The notes beneath the pieces were generated by a model. It saw only the letters and a program-made list of their open reading frames with translations, made no database searches and was not told the origin of the DNA. The translations under genes were made by a program, and so were the position numbers. This document shows positions 1-8,841 of a stretch of 64,000 nucleotides of DNA, one piece after another. Numbering within the stretch: position 1 is the first letter of the stretch; every line of letters starts with the position of its first letter. Source of the stretch: Lentzea guizhouensis (lineage in GTDB: Bacteria > Actinomycetota > Actinomycetes > Mycobacteriales > Pseudonocardiaceae); contig NZ_CP016793.1 in assembly GCF_001701025.1 (NCBI RefSeq), positions 7,998,001-8,062,000 of the forward strand. The letters are read 5' to 3'.

Positions 1-1148
1 GACGCGCTCCAGGCAGCGACCCGTGCCGCGCCGAGACCGATCAGGAGTGCGGCGGCGAGCGGGATCGGGCTGATGGTCAGCTCGAAGTCGGCCGGCACCA
101 CCCCGATGCCGGCGAACGCGCTGCGCAACCCCTGGCTGACCGCGATGCCCAGCAGGCTGCCGAGCACGCCCGCGACCGCCGCGACCACGAGGGTTTCCAC
201 GCCGATCAGCTTGCGCACCTGCCGTGGCGTCGCACCGACGGCTCGCAGCAGGGCGAACTCGCGGCGGCGCTGCTCGACGGTCAGCGCGAGGGTGCTGGCG
301 ACGACGAAGATCGCGACCAGGACCGCGTACCCGCCGAACGAGCCGGCGATCAGGGCCAGGATCGACTTGGTCTGGCTGACGTCGTCGAACTCGGCGGCGC
401 TGCGGTCGGCACCGGACGACACGGACACGTGGTCGCCCGCGAGCGCCTCCTCGACCCGGTCGGCCAGGTCGCCGGCACCGGCTGCGTCCGCCTGCCCCGG
501 CGTCCCACCCAGCACCCCGATCGCGCTCACCTTCCCCGGCCGCCCGGCCAGCTCGTCGGCCTTGGCATCGCTGAAGAACACCGACGCCTGCCGCGACCCG
601 ACGCCTGCCGCTACCCCGACCACGCGGTAGGTCACCGGTACCGACCGCGTCGCGATCCGCACCTCGTCCCCGACCGCCGCGGCCAGTCCCGCGTCCAGCA
701 CGACCTCGTCGCCGGCCGCCGGAGCCCGTCCCTCGACGAGCCGGAACGGCGCCAGCACCGCCGAGCCCCAGTTGTGCCCGAAGGACGGCTTGTCCGCGAG
801 CACCTGCCCGTCCGGCCCCACCACCGTCGCCGGGAACGTCTGCTCCGCCACCGCGTCCCGCACACCGGGCACCGCGCGGACCTTCGCCACCAGCTCCGCG
901 GACACCGGCGGCTGCTCGCTGGCGTGCTCGAACGCGAGGACGTCCCCGCCCGGCGGCCGCACGATCCTGTCACCGCTCACGACCACGTCCGTCGCCGCGT
1001 ACCGCTGGGTCGGCACGCCACCGCGCAACCCGGACTCCATCAAGATCCCGCACGCCGCGACCAGCGCCGTGCCGCACAGGACCGCCACGAAAGCACCGAT
1101 GAACCCGCTGGTGCGGGCCTTGACGGTCTGCCAGGCCAAAGTCAGCAC
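1..1148 (-). CDS. FtsX/MacB-type ABC transporter permease (3' end cut by window edge)
   Basis: Membrane subunit of an exporter of the MacB/FtsX class. About 382 codons are visible from a GTG start at 1148; the stop lies beyond base 1. The first about 25 residues form a membrane segment, followed by a large extracytoplasmic region with the motif VVSGDR. The last 130 residues carry further hydrophobic segments around AVLVAIFVVAST and ALLRAVGATPRQVRKLIG, the latter being the conserved FtsX loop. The start lies 3 bases after the stop of the ATPase gene, so the two are translationally coupled. Such pairs export lipids or peptides or act in antibiotic defence; the substrate is not readable here. 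The family is clear, the function is inference. Confidence 0.88.
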   Translation of the reverse strand, partial: MLTLAWQTVKARTSGFIGAFVAVLCGTALVAACGILMESGLRGGVPTQRYAATDVVVSGDRIVRPPGGDVLAFEHASEQPPVSAELVAKVRAVPGVRDAVAEQTFPATVVGPDGQVLADKPSFGHNWGSAVLAPFRLVEGRAPAAGDEVVLDAGLAAAVGDEVRIATRSVPVTYRVVGVAAGVGSRQASVFFSDAKADELAGRPGKVSAIGVLGGTPGQADAAGAGDLADRVEEALAGDHVSVSSGADRSAAEFDDVSQTKSILALIAGSFGGYAVLVAIFVVASTLALTVEQRRREFALLRAVGATPRQVRKLIGVETLVVAAVAGVLGSLLGIAVSQGLRSAFAGIGVVPADFELTISPIPLAAALLIGLGAARVAAWSA

Positions 1149-1151
1149 GGC

Positions 1152-1886
1152 TCACCACTCCCCGAGGTGCGTCATGCGTTCGGCGACCTTCTCCGGCGTC
1201 GGCGCGACCAGCTCGCCGGCCAGCCGCCCGTCTGCCAGGAACAACACGCTGTGCGCGGCGGAGGCGGCCACCGGGTCGTGGGTCACCATCAGCACGGTCT
1301 GGCCCATGGTGTCGACGATGGACCGCAGCAGCTCCAGCACCTGGTGCGCGGTGCGCGAGTCGAGGGCGCCGGTCGGCTCGTCGGCCAGCACCACCTCGGG
1401 CTGGGCGATCAACGCGCGGGCGATCGCGACCCGTTGCTGCTGGCCGCCCGACAGCTCGGCCGGGTGGTGGGCGAGCCGGTCACCGAGCCCGACCCGGTCG
1501 ACGACCTCGCGCAGCCACCGCCGGTCGGCCGAGCGGCCGGCCAGCCGCAGCGGCAGGGTGATGTTCTGCTCGACCGTGAGCGACGGCAGCAGGTTGTAGG
1601 CCTGGAAGACGAACCCGATCCGGTCGCGGCGCACCTTCGTGAGCGCCGCCTCCTTGAGCCCGCCCAGGTCGGTGTCGCCGAGCAGCACCCGTCCCGAGGT
1701 CGGCTTGTCCATGCCGGAGGCGCAGTGCAGGAACGTGCTCTTGCCCGATCCCGACGGCCCCATCACGGCGGTGAAGCTGCCGCGCCGGATGCCGACGGTC
1801 ACCTCGTCCAGCGCGGTGACGGCACCTCCCCCGGTGCCGTACACCTTGCGCACCGCCTGCAGCGACAGCGCGTCTGCCCTCATCAC
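1152..1886 (-). CDS. ABC transporter ATP-binding protein (MacB/LolD type)
   Basis: ATPase of 244 residues that powers the adjoining permease. It has Walker [10 protein letters not shown] near residue 43, the signature LSGGQQQR near 140, Walker [14 protein letters not shown] and the switch histidine in VTHD. Its length and the PTGALDS form are typical of the MacB/LolD subfamily rather than importers. It is the first gene of a minus-strand operon that diverges from the large plus-strand operon at 2084, with a palindrome-rich 200-base gap between them. The start ATG at 1886 opens the protein just before the domain, and the region directly upstream contains GAGGAGAA-like purine runs on the minus strand. 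Confidence 0.93.
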   Translation of the reverse strand: MMRADALSLQAVRKVYGTGGGAVTALDEVTVGIRRGSFTAVMGPSGSGKSTFLHCASGMDKPTSGRVLLGDTDLGGLKEAALTKVRRDRIGFVFQAYNLLPSLTVEQNITLPLRLAGRSADRRWLREVVDRVGLGDRLAHHPAELSGGQQQRVAIARALIAQPEVVLADEPTGALDSRTAHQVLELLRSIVDTMGQTVLMVTHDPVAASAAHSVLFLADGRLAGELVAPTPEKVAERMTHLGEW

Positions 1887-1970
1887 GTTCTCCTCGGTAG
1901 GCCCTTGGCTTGGTGAGGAGAAGTCTGTTTCGGCAGCCCGCCGGAAACGATCACGCAGGCTGCCCGGCCT

Positions 1971-2039
1971 GGGGTGGAGCCTGCTCCACCCCGGGCGGAC
2001 TTCGTCCGGTACGACGAATCCGAGGCGTCAGATTCGTCG
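1971..2039. promoter_or_regulatory. two palindromes in the divergent intergenic region
   Basis: Positions 1971-1980 (GGGGTGGAGC) and 1983-1992 are perfect inverted repeats separated by two bases. Positions 2012-2020 (CGACGAATC) and 2031-2039 are perfect inverted repeats separated by ten bases. Both lie between the divergent ABC exporter and the D-amino-acid/peptide operon. The 2-base gap of the first makes it a better dimer-binding operator than an RNA hairpin. The regulator that would bind is unknown. Confidence 0.5.
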
Positions 2040-2072
2040 GCGCGCACGAGGTGGCCGCGGGGGCGCCGACCC

Positions 2073-2097
2073 TAGCGTTGCCCGTGACCGGAGTCAC
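2073..2097 (+). promoter_or_regulatory. putative leaderless promoter and overlapping palindrome of the peptide operon
   Basis: TAGCGT at 2073-2078 fits the actinobacterial -10 consensus TANNNT and is followed after 5 bases by an in-frame GTG at 2084, the arrangement of a leaderless transcript. The start codon itself opens a perfect palindrome, GTGAC-CGGA-GTCAC (2084-2097). No convincing -35 is visible. The start of the first operon gene therefore could be 2084, with ATG codons at 2108 and 2120 as alternatives. Confidence 0.45.
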
Positions 2098-3511
2098 GTC
2101 GACGTGGATGGGCGGGCAGATGTCCAGGCTGAACGAGATCAACGACTGGCTGCAGCGGAACCTGCCCGAGCTGGTCGCCCGGAACGGGGTGCCGGGCGCG
2201 GCCGCCGCCGTCCTCGTGGGCGACGAGGTGGCCGAGGCCGCCGCCGGGGTGCTCAACAAGAACACCGGGGTGGAGACCACCACCGACTCGCTGTTCCAGA
2301 TCGGGTCGATCACCAAGGTCTGGACGACGACGCTCGCCATGCAGCTCGTCGACGAGGGCCTGGTCGACCTCGACGCGCCGGTGCGCACCTACCTGCCCGA
2401 GTTCCGCATCGCCGACGAGCAGGCCGCCGGGCAGATCACCGTGCGGCAGCTGATGAACCACACCTCCGGCTTCGAAGGCGACCTCTTCACCGACACCGGC
2501 CGCGGTGACGACTGCGTGGAGAAGTACGTCGCCACCTTGCACGACACGCCCCAGCTCTTCGCGCCCGGCGAGATGTTCAGCTACAACAACGCCGGCTACA
2601 CCGTGCTCGGCCGGGTCGTGGAGGCGGTGCGCGGCAAGGCCTACGACGACTGCCTGCGCGAGCACCTGTTCGCGCCGCTGGGACTGACCCGCGCGGCGGC
2701 CGACGCGTACGAGGCGATCATGTTCCGGGCCGCCACCGGACACCTCACCCCCGACCCCGAGCAGGGCCCGCAGGTCGCGCCGGTGTGGTCGCTCGTGCGG
2801 TCCAACGCGCCGGCCGGCTCGATGCTCGCGATGAGCCCCCACGACCTGTTGCTGTTCGCGCGGATGCACCTGAACGGCGGCCTCACGGCGGACGGGACGA
2901 AGGTGCTCTCGCCGGAGAGCGTCACGGCCATGCAGCGCAAGCAGGTCGACGTGCCCAAGCTCGCGCTGATGGGCGACGCCTGGGGCCTGGGCTGGGAGCT
3001 GTTCCACTACCCGCAGGCCAAGGTCATCGGCCACGACGGTGGCACGATCGGGCAGAACGCCTTCCTGCGCCTGGTTCCCGAGCACGGCGTCGCCATCGCC
3101 CTGCTCACCAATGGCGGCAACACGATCGAGCTGTACCGGGAGGTCTTCGAGCACGTCCTGCGCGAGCTCACCGGCGTCGAGCTGCCCGCCATGCCGCAAC
3201 CGGCACAGGCCGAGGAACGGCTCGACGGCAACCGGTTCGTCGGCACCTACACCTCCGCGGTCGGCGACCGGGTCGTGACGCAGGACGACGACGGGCGGAT
3301 CTGGATGGAGGTCGTGCCCAAGGGCATCCTGGCCGAGATCACCCCGGAACGCGCCGGGAAGACCGAACTGCACCCGTGGGACGGCGACACGCTCGTCGCC
3401 GCGGAACCGACGCTCGGCATCTTCCTGCCGCACGCCTTCGTCGGGGACGACGGGCAGGGACGGGCGCAGTTCCTGCACACGGGCCGCGCGGACCGGCGGG
3501 TCGCCCAGTGA
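2084..3511 (+). CDS. beta-lactamase-fold serine hydrolase (D-aminopeptidase/esterase-like)
   Basis: Protein of the class C beta-lactamase/DD-peptidase fold (PF00144) with a C-terminal beta-barrel-like extension. From the 2084 start, the nucleophile motif SITK places Ser75 and Lys78; the tyrosine motif YNN and the third motif HDGGTIG follow, and the last about 90 residues (VGTYTS...) resemble the lipocalin-like tail seen in such hydrolases. There is no signal peptide, so it acts in the cytoplasm. It is the first gene of the peptide operon and overlaps the next by 4 bases (GTGA). It is a close paralogue of the C-terminal domain of the S9 fusion at 10602-13814. Members cleave D-amino acid esters or amides, penicillins or peptides; a D-stereospecific peptidase role is inferred from the operon. 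Confidence 0.85.
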   Translation: MTGVTSTWMGGQMSRLNEINDWLQRNLPELVARNGVPGAAAAVLVGDEVAEAAAGVLNKNTGVETTTDSLFQIGSITKVWTTTLAMQLVDEGLVDLDAPVRTYLPEFRIADEQAAGQITVRQLMNHTSGFEGDLFTDTGRGDDCVEKYVATLHDTPQLFAPGEMFSYNNAGYTVLGRVVEAVRGKAYDDCLREHLFAPLGLTRAAADAYEAIMFRAATGHLTPDPEQGPQVAPVWSLVRSNAPAGSMLAMSPHDLLLFARMHLNGGLTADGTKVLSPESVTAMQRKQVDVPKLALMGDAWGLGWELFHYPQAKVIGHDGGTIGQNAFLRLVPEHGVAIALLTNGGNTIELYREVFEHVLRELTGVELPAMPQPAQAEERLDGNRFVGTYTSAVGDRVVTQDDDGRIWMEVVPKGILAEITPERAGKTELHPWDGDTLVAAEPTLGIFLPHAFVGDDGQGRAQFLHTGRADRRVAQ

Positions 3512-4449
3512 CCGACAGCCCAGTGGCCAGCAGCGCGGTGACCGACAGTGCAGTGACCGACACCGCGGTGGCCGACCGGATCAGGGAGGCGTTCGCCGAG
3601 GCGGGCACCGAGGGGTTCGTCCACGCCCGCGAGATCGGCGTCCAGGACGGTCCCGAGGTCGGCGTCGGCGCGGACGACCCGGTCGTGCTCGCGTCGGTGT
3701 TCAAGATCCCGGTGGCGGTGGCGTTCGCCGCGGAGGTCGCCGCCGGGCGGCTCGACGACACCCAGCGCACGAGGGTCACCTCCCGCTACCGCATCGGCGG
3801 CATCGGCACCGCGGGGTGTGCCGATGACGTCGAGATGAGCTGGCGGGACCTGGCGTTGTTCATGATGACGATGAGCGACAACGCGGCGACCGACGTGATC
3901 TTCCACCGCGTCGGCCAGGCCGCGGTCGACGCGGTGCTCGCGAACCTCGGCCTGCACCGCACCAGGATCATGGGCTGCTGCGAGGACCTGTTCGCCTCCA
4001 TGACCGTCGACCTCGCCCTGAGCGAGCAGGACGCAGAGGCGGTGCTCGAAGCGCCCACTTGGGACGTCGTGCAGAAGCTGTCCATCGTGGACCCCGAACG
4101 CACGACGTCCTCGACGCCGCGGGAGATCACCACGCTGCTGGACGCGATCTGGACCGGCCGCGCCGCCGCACCGCAGGCGTGCGAGCGGGTGCGGTCGATC
4201 ATGGCCCAGCAGGTCTGGCCGCACCGGCTCAGCTCCGGTTTCCCGGCCGACGTCCAGGTCGCCGCCAAGACCGGCACGCTGCCGGGCGTGCGCAACGAGG
4301 CCGGCGTCGTCACCTACCCCGACGGCCGCGGCTACGCGGTCGCCGTGTTCACCCGCGCGGAGTCCGTCGCTCTGCGCCAGCCCGCCGTCGACGCGGTCAT
4401 CGGCCGCGCCGGACGCCTCGCCGTCGACCACCTCCGGAGCACACCATGA
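3508..4449 (+). CDS. class A beta-lactamase-like serine hydrolase, cytoplasmic
   Basis: Protein of 313 residues with the three active-site motifs of class A beta-lactamases: S63-V-F-K66, S123-D-N125 and K254-T-G256. No signal peptide is present, and I cannot find the omega-loop ExxLN glutamate needed for efficient penicillin hydrolysis. The N-terminus is a short run of repeated VTD-S/T-A-V units. It starts with GTG overlapping the previous stop and ends with ATGA overlapping the lipoprotein gene, so it is embedded in the peptide importer operon. Location and lack of export argue for a peptidase or amidase acting on imported peptides rather than drug resistance. The fold is certain, the substrate is not. 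Confidence 0.83.
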   Translation: MTDSPVASSAVTDSAVTDTAVADRIREAFAEAGTEGFVHAREIGVQDGPEVGVGADDPVVLASVFKIPVAVAFAAEVAAGRLDDTQRTRVTSRYRIGGIGTAGCADDVEMSWRDLALFMMTMSDNAATDVIFHRVGQAAVDAVLANLGLHRTRIMGCCEDLFASMTVDLALSEQDAEAVLEAPTWDVVQKLSIVDPERTTSSTPREITTLLDAIWTGRAAAPQACERVRSIMAQQVWPHRLSSGFPADVQVAAKTGTLPGVRNEAGVVTYPDGRGYAVAVFTRAESVALRQPAVDAVIGRAGRLAVDHLRSTP

Positions 4450-5993
4450 AGCGCACGATCGCTCTGCTAGCGGGAATCACCCTGGTGGCCGGCTGCGGTT
4501 CCGGCAGCACCACGTCCGGCGGCGCCCTCGCCGACGGCAGGACCTTCACGCTGTCCGTCGGCGCCGATCCCGGCTCACTCGACCCCGCGCTCACGGTGCT
4601 GTCCGTCGCCAGGTCGGTCGGCCGGTTCCTCTACGGCCGCCTCGTCGAACGCACCTCCTCCGGCGAGGTCGTCTCCGGTCTCGCGGAGAAGTGGGAGGGC
4701 GACGTCTCCAAAGCCACCTTCACGCTGCGGTCCGGCATCACGTGCGCCGACGGCGCCCCGCTGACCGCCGCCGACGTCGCCGCGAACATCAACTTCGTCG
4801 GCGACCCGCAGAACAAGTCACCGCTGGCGGGACTGCAGGTGGCGCCCGGCACCAAGGCGACGGCCGACGAGGCCACCCGCACGGTCACCGTCACCAGCGG
4901 CGCACCGGACGCGTTCCTGCTGACCAACGTCGGCACGCTGCCGATCGTGTGCGCCAAGGGCATGGCCGACCGGTCGTTGCTCGCGAAGGGCGAGCAGGGC
5001 ACCGGGATGTTCACGATCTCCGAGATCGTGCCGAACGACCACTACACCCTCGAACGGCGCAAGGACTTCACCTGGGGACCCGGTGACTGGCAGAAGGACC
5101 AGCAGGGCCTGCCGGACAAGGTCGTCGTGCGGGTGATCCCGAACGAGACGACGGCGGTGAACCTGCTGCTGTCCGGTCAGCTCACGGCCGCCACGATCGC
5201 CGGTCCCGACCAGGAACGGCTGCTGGCGCAGAAGGTCGACCACGTCGACTACGCGACCCCGCTGGGCATGTTCACGTTCAACCACGCCCAGAGCCTGCCC
5301 GGCAGCGACCCGGCCGTGCGCAAGGCACTCCTGCAGGCGCTCGACCTGGCGCAGGTCGGCAAGGTGCTCACGAGCGGCAAGGGCAGGCCGTCGCAGAGCT
5401 TCGTGACCGTCGACCCCCGGCCCTGCACCGGTGACAACGTGACCGCGAACCTGCCGAAGCACGACAAGGCCGCCGCCGAGAACGCGCTGAAGGCTGCCGG
5501 CTGGTCGAAGGACACCAAGCCGCTGACCATCCGGCTGCTGCAGCCGACCGTCCTCGGGCCGACGCTGACCGCGACCGCGGAGCTGATCCAGAAGGCCTGG
5601 CAGGAGATCGGCGTGCAGGTGACCATCCAGCCGGTCGACGCGGCCGGGCTCAACCAGGCGTTGTTCAGTACCGGCGCGTGGGACGTCTCGATGGCGCCGG
5701 TCACGCTCGCGCTGCCCAGCCAGCTGGTGCCGTTCGCGTCCGGCCCGGTGCCGCCGCAGGGCGCGAACTACGGCCACGTCAGCAACTCCGAGTACGAGGA
5801 GCAGGCGAAGCAGGCCGCGACGAAGGCGGGCAACACCGGCTGTGAGAACTGGAACAGGGCCGAGGCCGCGCTGGTGAGGAACGCCGACATCCTGCCGTAC
5901 TTCGACTCCCTGGTGCCGACGTTCGTCAAGGGCGCGCGGTTCACCATGGCCGACGGCATCGACCCGACCTCGATCCGGATGCTCGCCTCGTGA
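4446..5993 (+). CDS. peptide ABC transporter substrate-binding lipoprotein (family 5)
   Basis: Solute-binding protein of 515 residues. The N-terminus is a lipoprotein signal with lipobox LVAGC, the lipidated residue being Cys17, which anchors it outside the membrane. The body matches family 5 binding proteins (DppA/OppA): the early SVGADPGSLDPAL segment, then ERRKDFTWGPG and AVRKALLQALD in the middle lobe. It is followed, with a 4-base overlap, by two permease and two ATPase domains, giving a full importer. The preferred ligand is inferred as di- or oligopeptides, possibly D-residue or cell-wall peptides, from the hydrolases around it. Confidence 0.92.
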   Translation: MKRTIALLAGITLVAGCGSGSTTSGGALADGRTFTLSVGADPGSLDPALTVLSVARSVGRFLYGRLVERTSSGEVVSGLAEKWEGDVSKATFTLRSGITCADGAPLTAADVAANINFVGDPQNKSPLAGLQVAPGTKATADEATRTVTVTSGAPDAFLLTNVGTLPIVCAKGMADRSLLAKGEQGTGMFTISEIVPNDHYTLERRKDFTWGPGDWQKDQQGLPDKVVVRVIPNETTAVNLLLSGQLTAATIAGPDQERLLAQKVDHVDYATPLGMFTFNHAQSLPGSDPAVRKALLQALDLAQVGKVLTSGKGRPSQSFVTVDPRPCTGDNVTANLPKHDKAAAENALKAAGWSKDTKPLTIRLLQPTVLGPTLTATAELIQKAWQEIGVQVTIQPVDAAGLNQALFSTGAWDVSMAPVTLALPSQLVPFASGPVPPQGANYGHVSNSEYEEQAKQAATKAGNTGCENWNRAEAALVRNADILPYFDSLVPTFVKGARFTMADGIDPTSIRMLAS

Positions 5994-6976
5994 CGGCCGC
6001 CACCACGACCACCAGGACGGCACCGACCCGGTCCTCCTGGCTGCCGTTCGCCCGGCGGCGCGCGGTGCGGTTCCTCGTCTCGCTGTGGGCGCTGCTGACG
6101 GCGGCGTTCCTGATGATCCACCTGATCCCCGGTGACCCGGTGCGCGACGCGCTGGGCCTGACCGCGCAGCCCGACGTCGTGAACGCGCGGCGGGAGGCGC
6201 TGGGGCTCAACGACCCGCTGGTCGTGCAGTACTGGAACTACCTGACCGACCTGGTCCGCGGCGACCTCGGCACGTCGCTGGTCAGCGGCACGCCGGTGGC
6301 GGACCTGATCGGCGACCGGCTGCCGGCGACCGTGCAGCTCGCGTTGCTGGCGTTCCTGGTCGTGGTCGTGGTGGCGGTACCTGTCGGCGTCGTGATGGCG
6401 GTGCTCACCAAGGGCGGCCGCCGTCGTGGTGGCGAGCTCGGGTTCACCTCGACGAGCGTGGTGATCGCGGCGATCCCCGAGTTCCTGCTGGCGGTCGCGC
6501 TGGTCAGCCTCTTCGCGGTGACGCTCGGGTGGCTCCCGGTGGCGGGCAAGGACGCGCCCGGCTCGTGGGTGCTGCCGGTGCTGGCGCTGGCGCTCGGTCC
6601 GGCCGCCGTGCTGGCGCGGATGGTGCGCGTGGAGCTGCTCTCCGTGCTGGGCAACGACTTCGTGCGCACCGCGCGGGCGAAGCGGTTGCCCGCGCGGCTG
6701 GTCTACCTGCGGCACGCGTTGCCGAACGCGCTGACCGCGACCCTCACCGTCGGCGCGATGATGCTCGCCGCGCTGGTGGCGGGGACCGTGCTGGTGGAGA
6801 ACGTCTTCGCGTGGCCCGGCCTGGGTTCCACGATCGTCGGGTCCATCCAGCAGAAGGACTACCCGGCGGTGCAGGGCATCGTCCTCGTCTACGGCACCGG
6901 TGTGCTGCTGGTGAACCTGGCCGTGGACGTGGTGCTCGCCCTGCTCGACCCCCGTTCGACGATCCGGGAGGCCTGA
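5990..6976 (+). CDS. peptide ABC transporter permease (DppB-like)
   Basis: Inner-membrane subunit of 328 residues with about six transmembrane segments. It opens with the usual N-terminal helix (VSLWALLTAAFLMIHLIPGDPV), shown here only in part: the LIPGDP motif at its end is diagnostic of DppB/OppB. The cytoplasmic EAA loop that contacts the ATPase is visible as RTARAKRLPARLVYLRHALPN. It starts with GTG overlapping the binding protein stop and ends with TGATG shared with the next gene, so the stoichiometry of the importer is translationally coupled. Confidence 0.92.
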   Translation: MTAATTTTRTAPTRSSWLPFARRRAVRFLVSLWALLTAAFLMIHLIPGDPVRDALGLTAQPDVVNARREALGLNDPLVVQYWNYLTDLVRGDLGTSLVSGTPVADLIGDRLPATVQLALLAFLVVVVVAVPVGVVMAVLTKGGRRRGGELGFTSTSVVIAAIPEFLLAVALVSLFAVTLGWLPVAGKDAPGSWVLPVLALALGPAAVLARMVRVELLSVLGNDFVRTARAKRLPARLVYLRHALPNALTATLTVGAMMLAALVAGTVLVENVFAWPGLGSTIVGSIQQKDYPAVQGIVLVYGTGVLLVNLAVDVVLALLDPRSTIREA

Positions 6977-8841
6977 TGCGCCGCTGGCTCGCTGTCGCCC
7001 GCACGCCGGTCGGTGCGGCGTCCCTGGTCCTGCTGCTCCTGCTCCTGGGGCTGACCGTGTTCGCGCCGGTCCTGTGGGGCGCACGGGCGGACGCGATCGA
7101 CACGGACGCGTTGAACCAGGGTGCGTCGGCCGCGCATCCGCTGGGCACGGACGGGTTGGGCCGCGACATCCTGTACCGGGTGCTGGTCGCGACCAGGCTC
7201 ACGATCGGGCTGGCGTTGCTGGCGACACTGGTCGGGGTCGGCACGGGTGTGCTGCTCGGCGCGCTGCCGGCGGTGCTGCCGCGCTGGGCCGGCCGGCTGG
7301 TGACCTCCGCGGTCAACGTCGCCGTGGCGTTCCCCGGTCTGCTGCTGGCGTTGTTCTTCGCGGTCATCTTCGGCACCGGCACCACAGGTGCGGTGCTGGC
7401 GATCGCGTTCGCCGTGGCGCCGTCGTTCGCCCGCCTGACCCAGACGCTGGCGGCGTCGGTGAGCGGCCGGTCCTACATCGCGGCGGCCCGTGTCTCGGGG
7501 GTCGGCCGGTTCCGGATCCTGGTGCGCCACGTGCTGCCGAACATCGCCGAGCCGCTGGTCATCAACGCGACCCTGGCGGCGGGGTCGGCGCTGACCGCGT
7601 TCGCCGGGCTGTCGTTCCTCGGCATCGGCGTGCAGGCACCGTCCTACGACTGGGGGCGGCTGCTCGGCGAGGGCCTGAACCGGATCTACGTCTCCCCCGC
7701 GCCCGCTCTGGGCCCGGCGGTGGCGGTGGTCGTCGCGGGCCTCGCGTTCAACCTCTTCGGCGAGGCGGCCGCGGCGGTCCTGGGCCACCGGCAGCCCACC
7801 CGGCGGCGCGGCGAGCTGCCCGTCACGTCCGCTGTGGACCACGTTGACGACGAGGGCGTGCTGACCGTGCGGAACCTCCAGGTGTCGTTCCCCGGCCCGG
7901 ACGGCTGGGTCACGCCGGTGCGCGGGGTGTCGTTCGCGGTGCGCGACGGCGAGATGGTCGGCGTGGTCGGCGAGTCGGGTTCCGGCAAGAGCCTGACCGC
8001 GCTGGCGGTGTCCCGGCTGGTCGAGCACCCCGGCGTGGTGACCGCGGACCGGTTGGAGTTCCTGGGCAAGCCGGTGGTGCGGACGCCGGACCGCGAGCTC
8101 GGCACGTCGCTCGCGATGGTGTTCCAGGACCCGATGACGTCGTTCAACCCGACCAGGCGCATCGGCGGTCAGCTCGCCGAGGTGTCCGAGCAGCACCAGG
8201 GCCTCTCGCGCAAGGAGGCCTGGAAGCGGGCGGCCGAACGGCTGGAGTCGGTGCGCGTCCCCGGTGAGCGGGTGAAGCAGTACCCGCACGAGTTCTCCGG
8301 CGGCATGCGGCAACGCGCGATGATCGCGATGGGCCTGATGGGCGACCCGCGCCTGGTGATCGCCGACGAGCCGACCACGGCGCTGGACGTGACCGTGCAG
8401 CGCGAGGTGCTGCGGCTGCTGGCCCGCATCCGTTCCGAACGCTCGACGGCCGTGCTGTTGATCAGCCACGACATCAGCGTGGTCGAGCGGACCTGCGACC
8501 GGGTGCTGGTGATGTACGCGGGCAAGATCGTGGAGGAGCTGCCGACCGCGGAGCTGTTCACGGCGGCCAGGCACCCGTACACGACGGCGTTGCTGGCGGC
8601 GGTGCCGAACCTGGAGACCGACCGGGACCAGCCGCTCGCGGTGATCCCGGGGCGGCCGCCGGAGCCGGGTGAGGTGGCCGCGGGGTGCCCGTTCGCGCCG
8701 CGGTGCCCGCTGGCCGTCGACCTCTGCCGGACCGAGGAACCCGTGCTGGAGGCGGTCGAGGCAGGGCACCGGGTGGCGTGCTGGCGGGTGCGGGAACAGC
8801 GGTCCGCCGTGACCACCGCGAGCCGGGGAGGTACCGCGTGA
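6976..8841 (+). CDS. fused peptide ABC permease (DppC-like) and ATPase (DppD-like)
   Basis: One polypeptide of 621 residues that joins two subunits normally made separately. Residues about 1-275 are a DppC-type permease: the LGTDGLGRDILYRVL motif, and the EAA loop YIAAARVSGVG. Residues about 294-621 are a DppD-type ATPase with Walker A GESGSGKS near 333, the Q-loop region MVFQDPMTSFNP, signature FSGGMRQR, Walker B LVIADEPTTALD, and the oligopeptide-ATPase C-terminal cluster CPFAPRCPLAVDLC that may bind an iron-sulfur cluster. No stop or start lies between the halves and the join is short. Both flanking junctions are 4-base overlaps. Confidence 0.92.
   Translation: MRRWLAVARTPVGAASLVLLLLLLGLTVFAPVLWGARADAIDTDALNQGASAAHPLGTDGLGRDILYRVLVATRLTIGLALLATLVGVGTGVLLGALPAVLPRWAGRLVTSAVNVAVAFPGLLLALFFAVIFGTGTTGAVLAIAFAVAPSFARLTQTLAASVSGRSYIAAARVSGVGRFRILVRHVLPNIAEPLVINATLAAGSALTAFAGLSFLGIGVQAPSYDWGRLLGEGLNRIYVSPAPALGPAVAVVVAGLAFNLFGEAAAAVLGHRQPTRRRGELPVTSAVDHVDDEGVLTVRNLQVSFPGPDGWVTPVRGVSFAVRDGEMVGVVGESGSGKSLTALAVSRLVEHPGVVTADRLEFLGKPVVRTPDRELGTSLAMVFQDPMTSFNPTRRIGGQLAEVSEQHQGLSRKEAWKRAAERLESVRVPGERVKQYPHEFSGGMRQRAMIAMGLMGDPRLVIADEPTTALDVTVQREVLRLLARIRSERSTAVLLISHDISVVERTCDRVLVMYAGKIVEELPTAELFTAARHPYTTALLAAVPNLETDRDQPLAVIPGRPPEPGEVAAGCPFAPRCPLAVDLCRTEEPVLEAVEAGHRVACWRVREQRSAVTTASRGGTA

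Noticed and set aside
3508..3560. Short tandem repeats as a CRISPR or regulatory array
   Set aside because: The repeats of about 12 bases (GTGACCGACA-like) encode the VTDSAV units at the N-terminus of the beta-lactamase-like protein; no spacers of equal length.
3508..4449. Antibiotic-resistance beta-lactamase
   Set aside because: No export signal, no clear ExxLN glutamate, and tight coupling to peptide importer genes; a peptidase role fits better.
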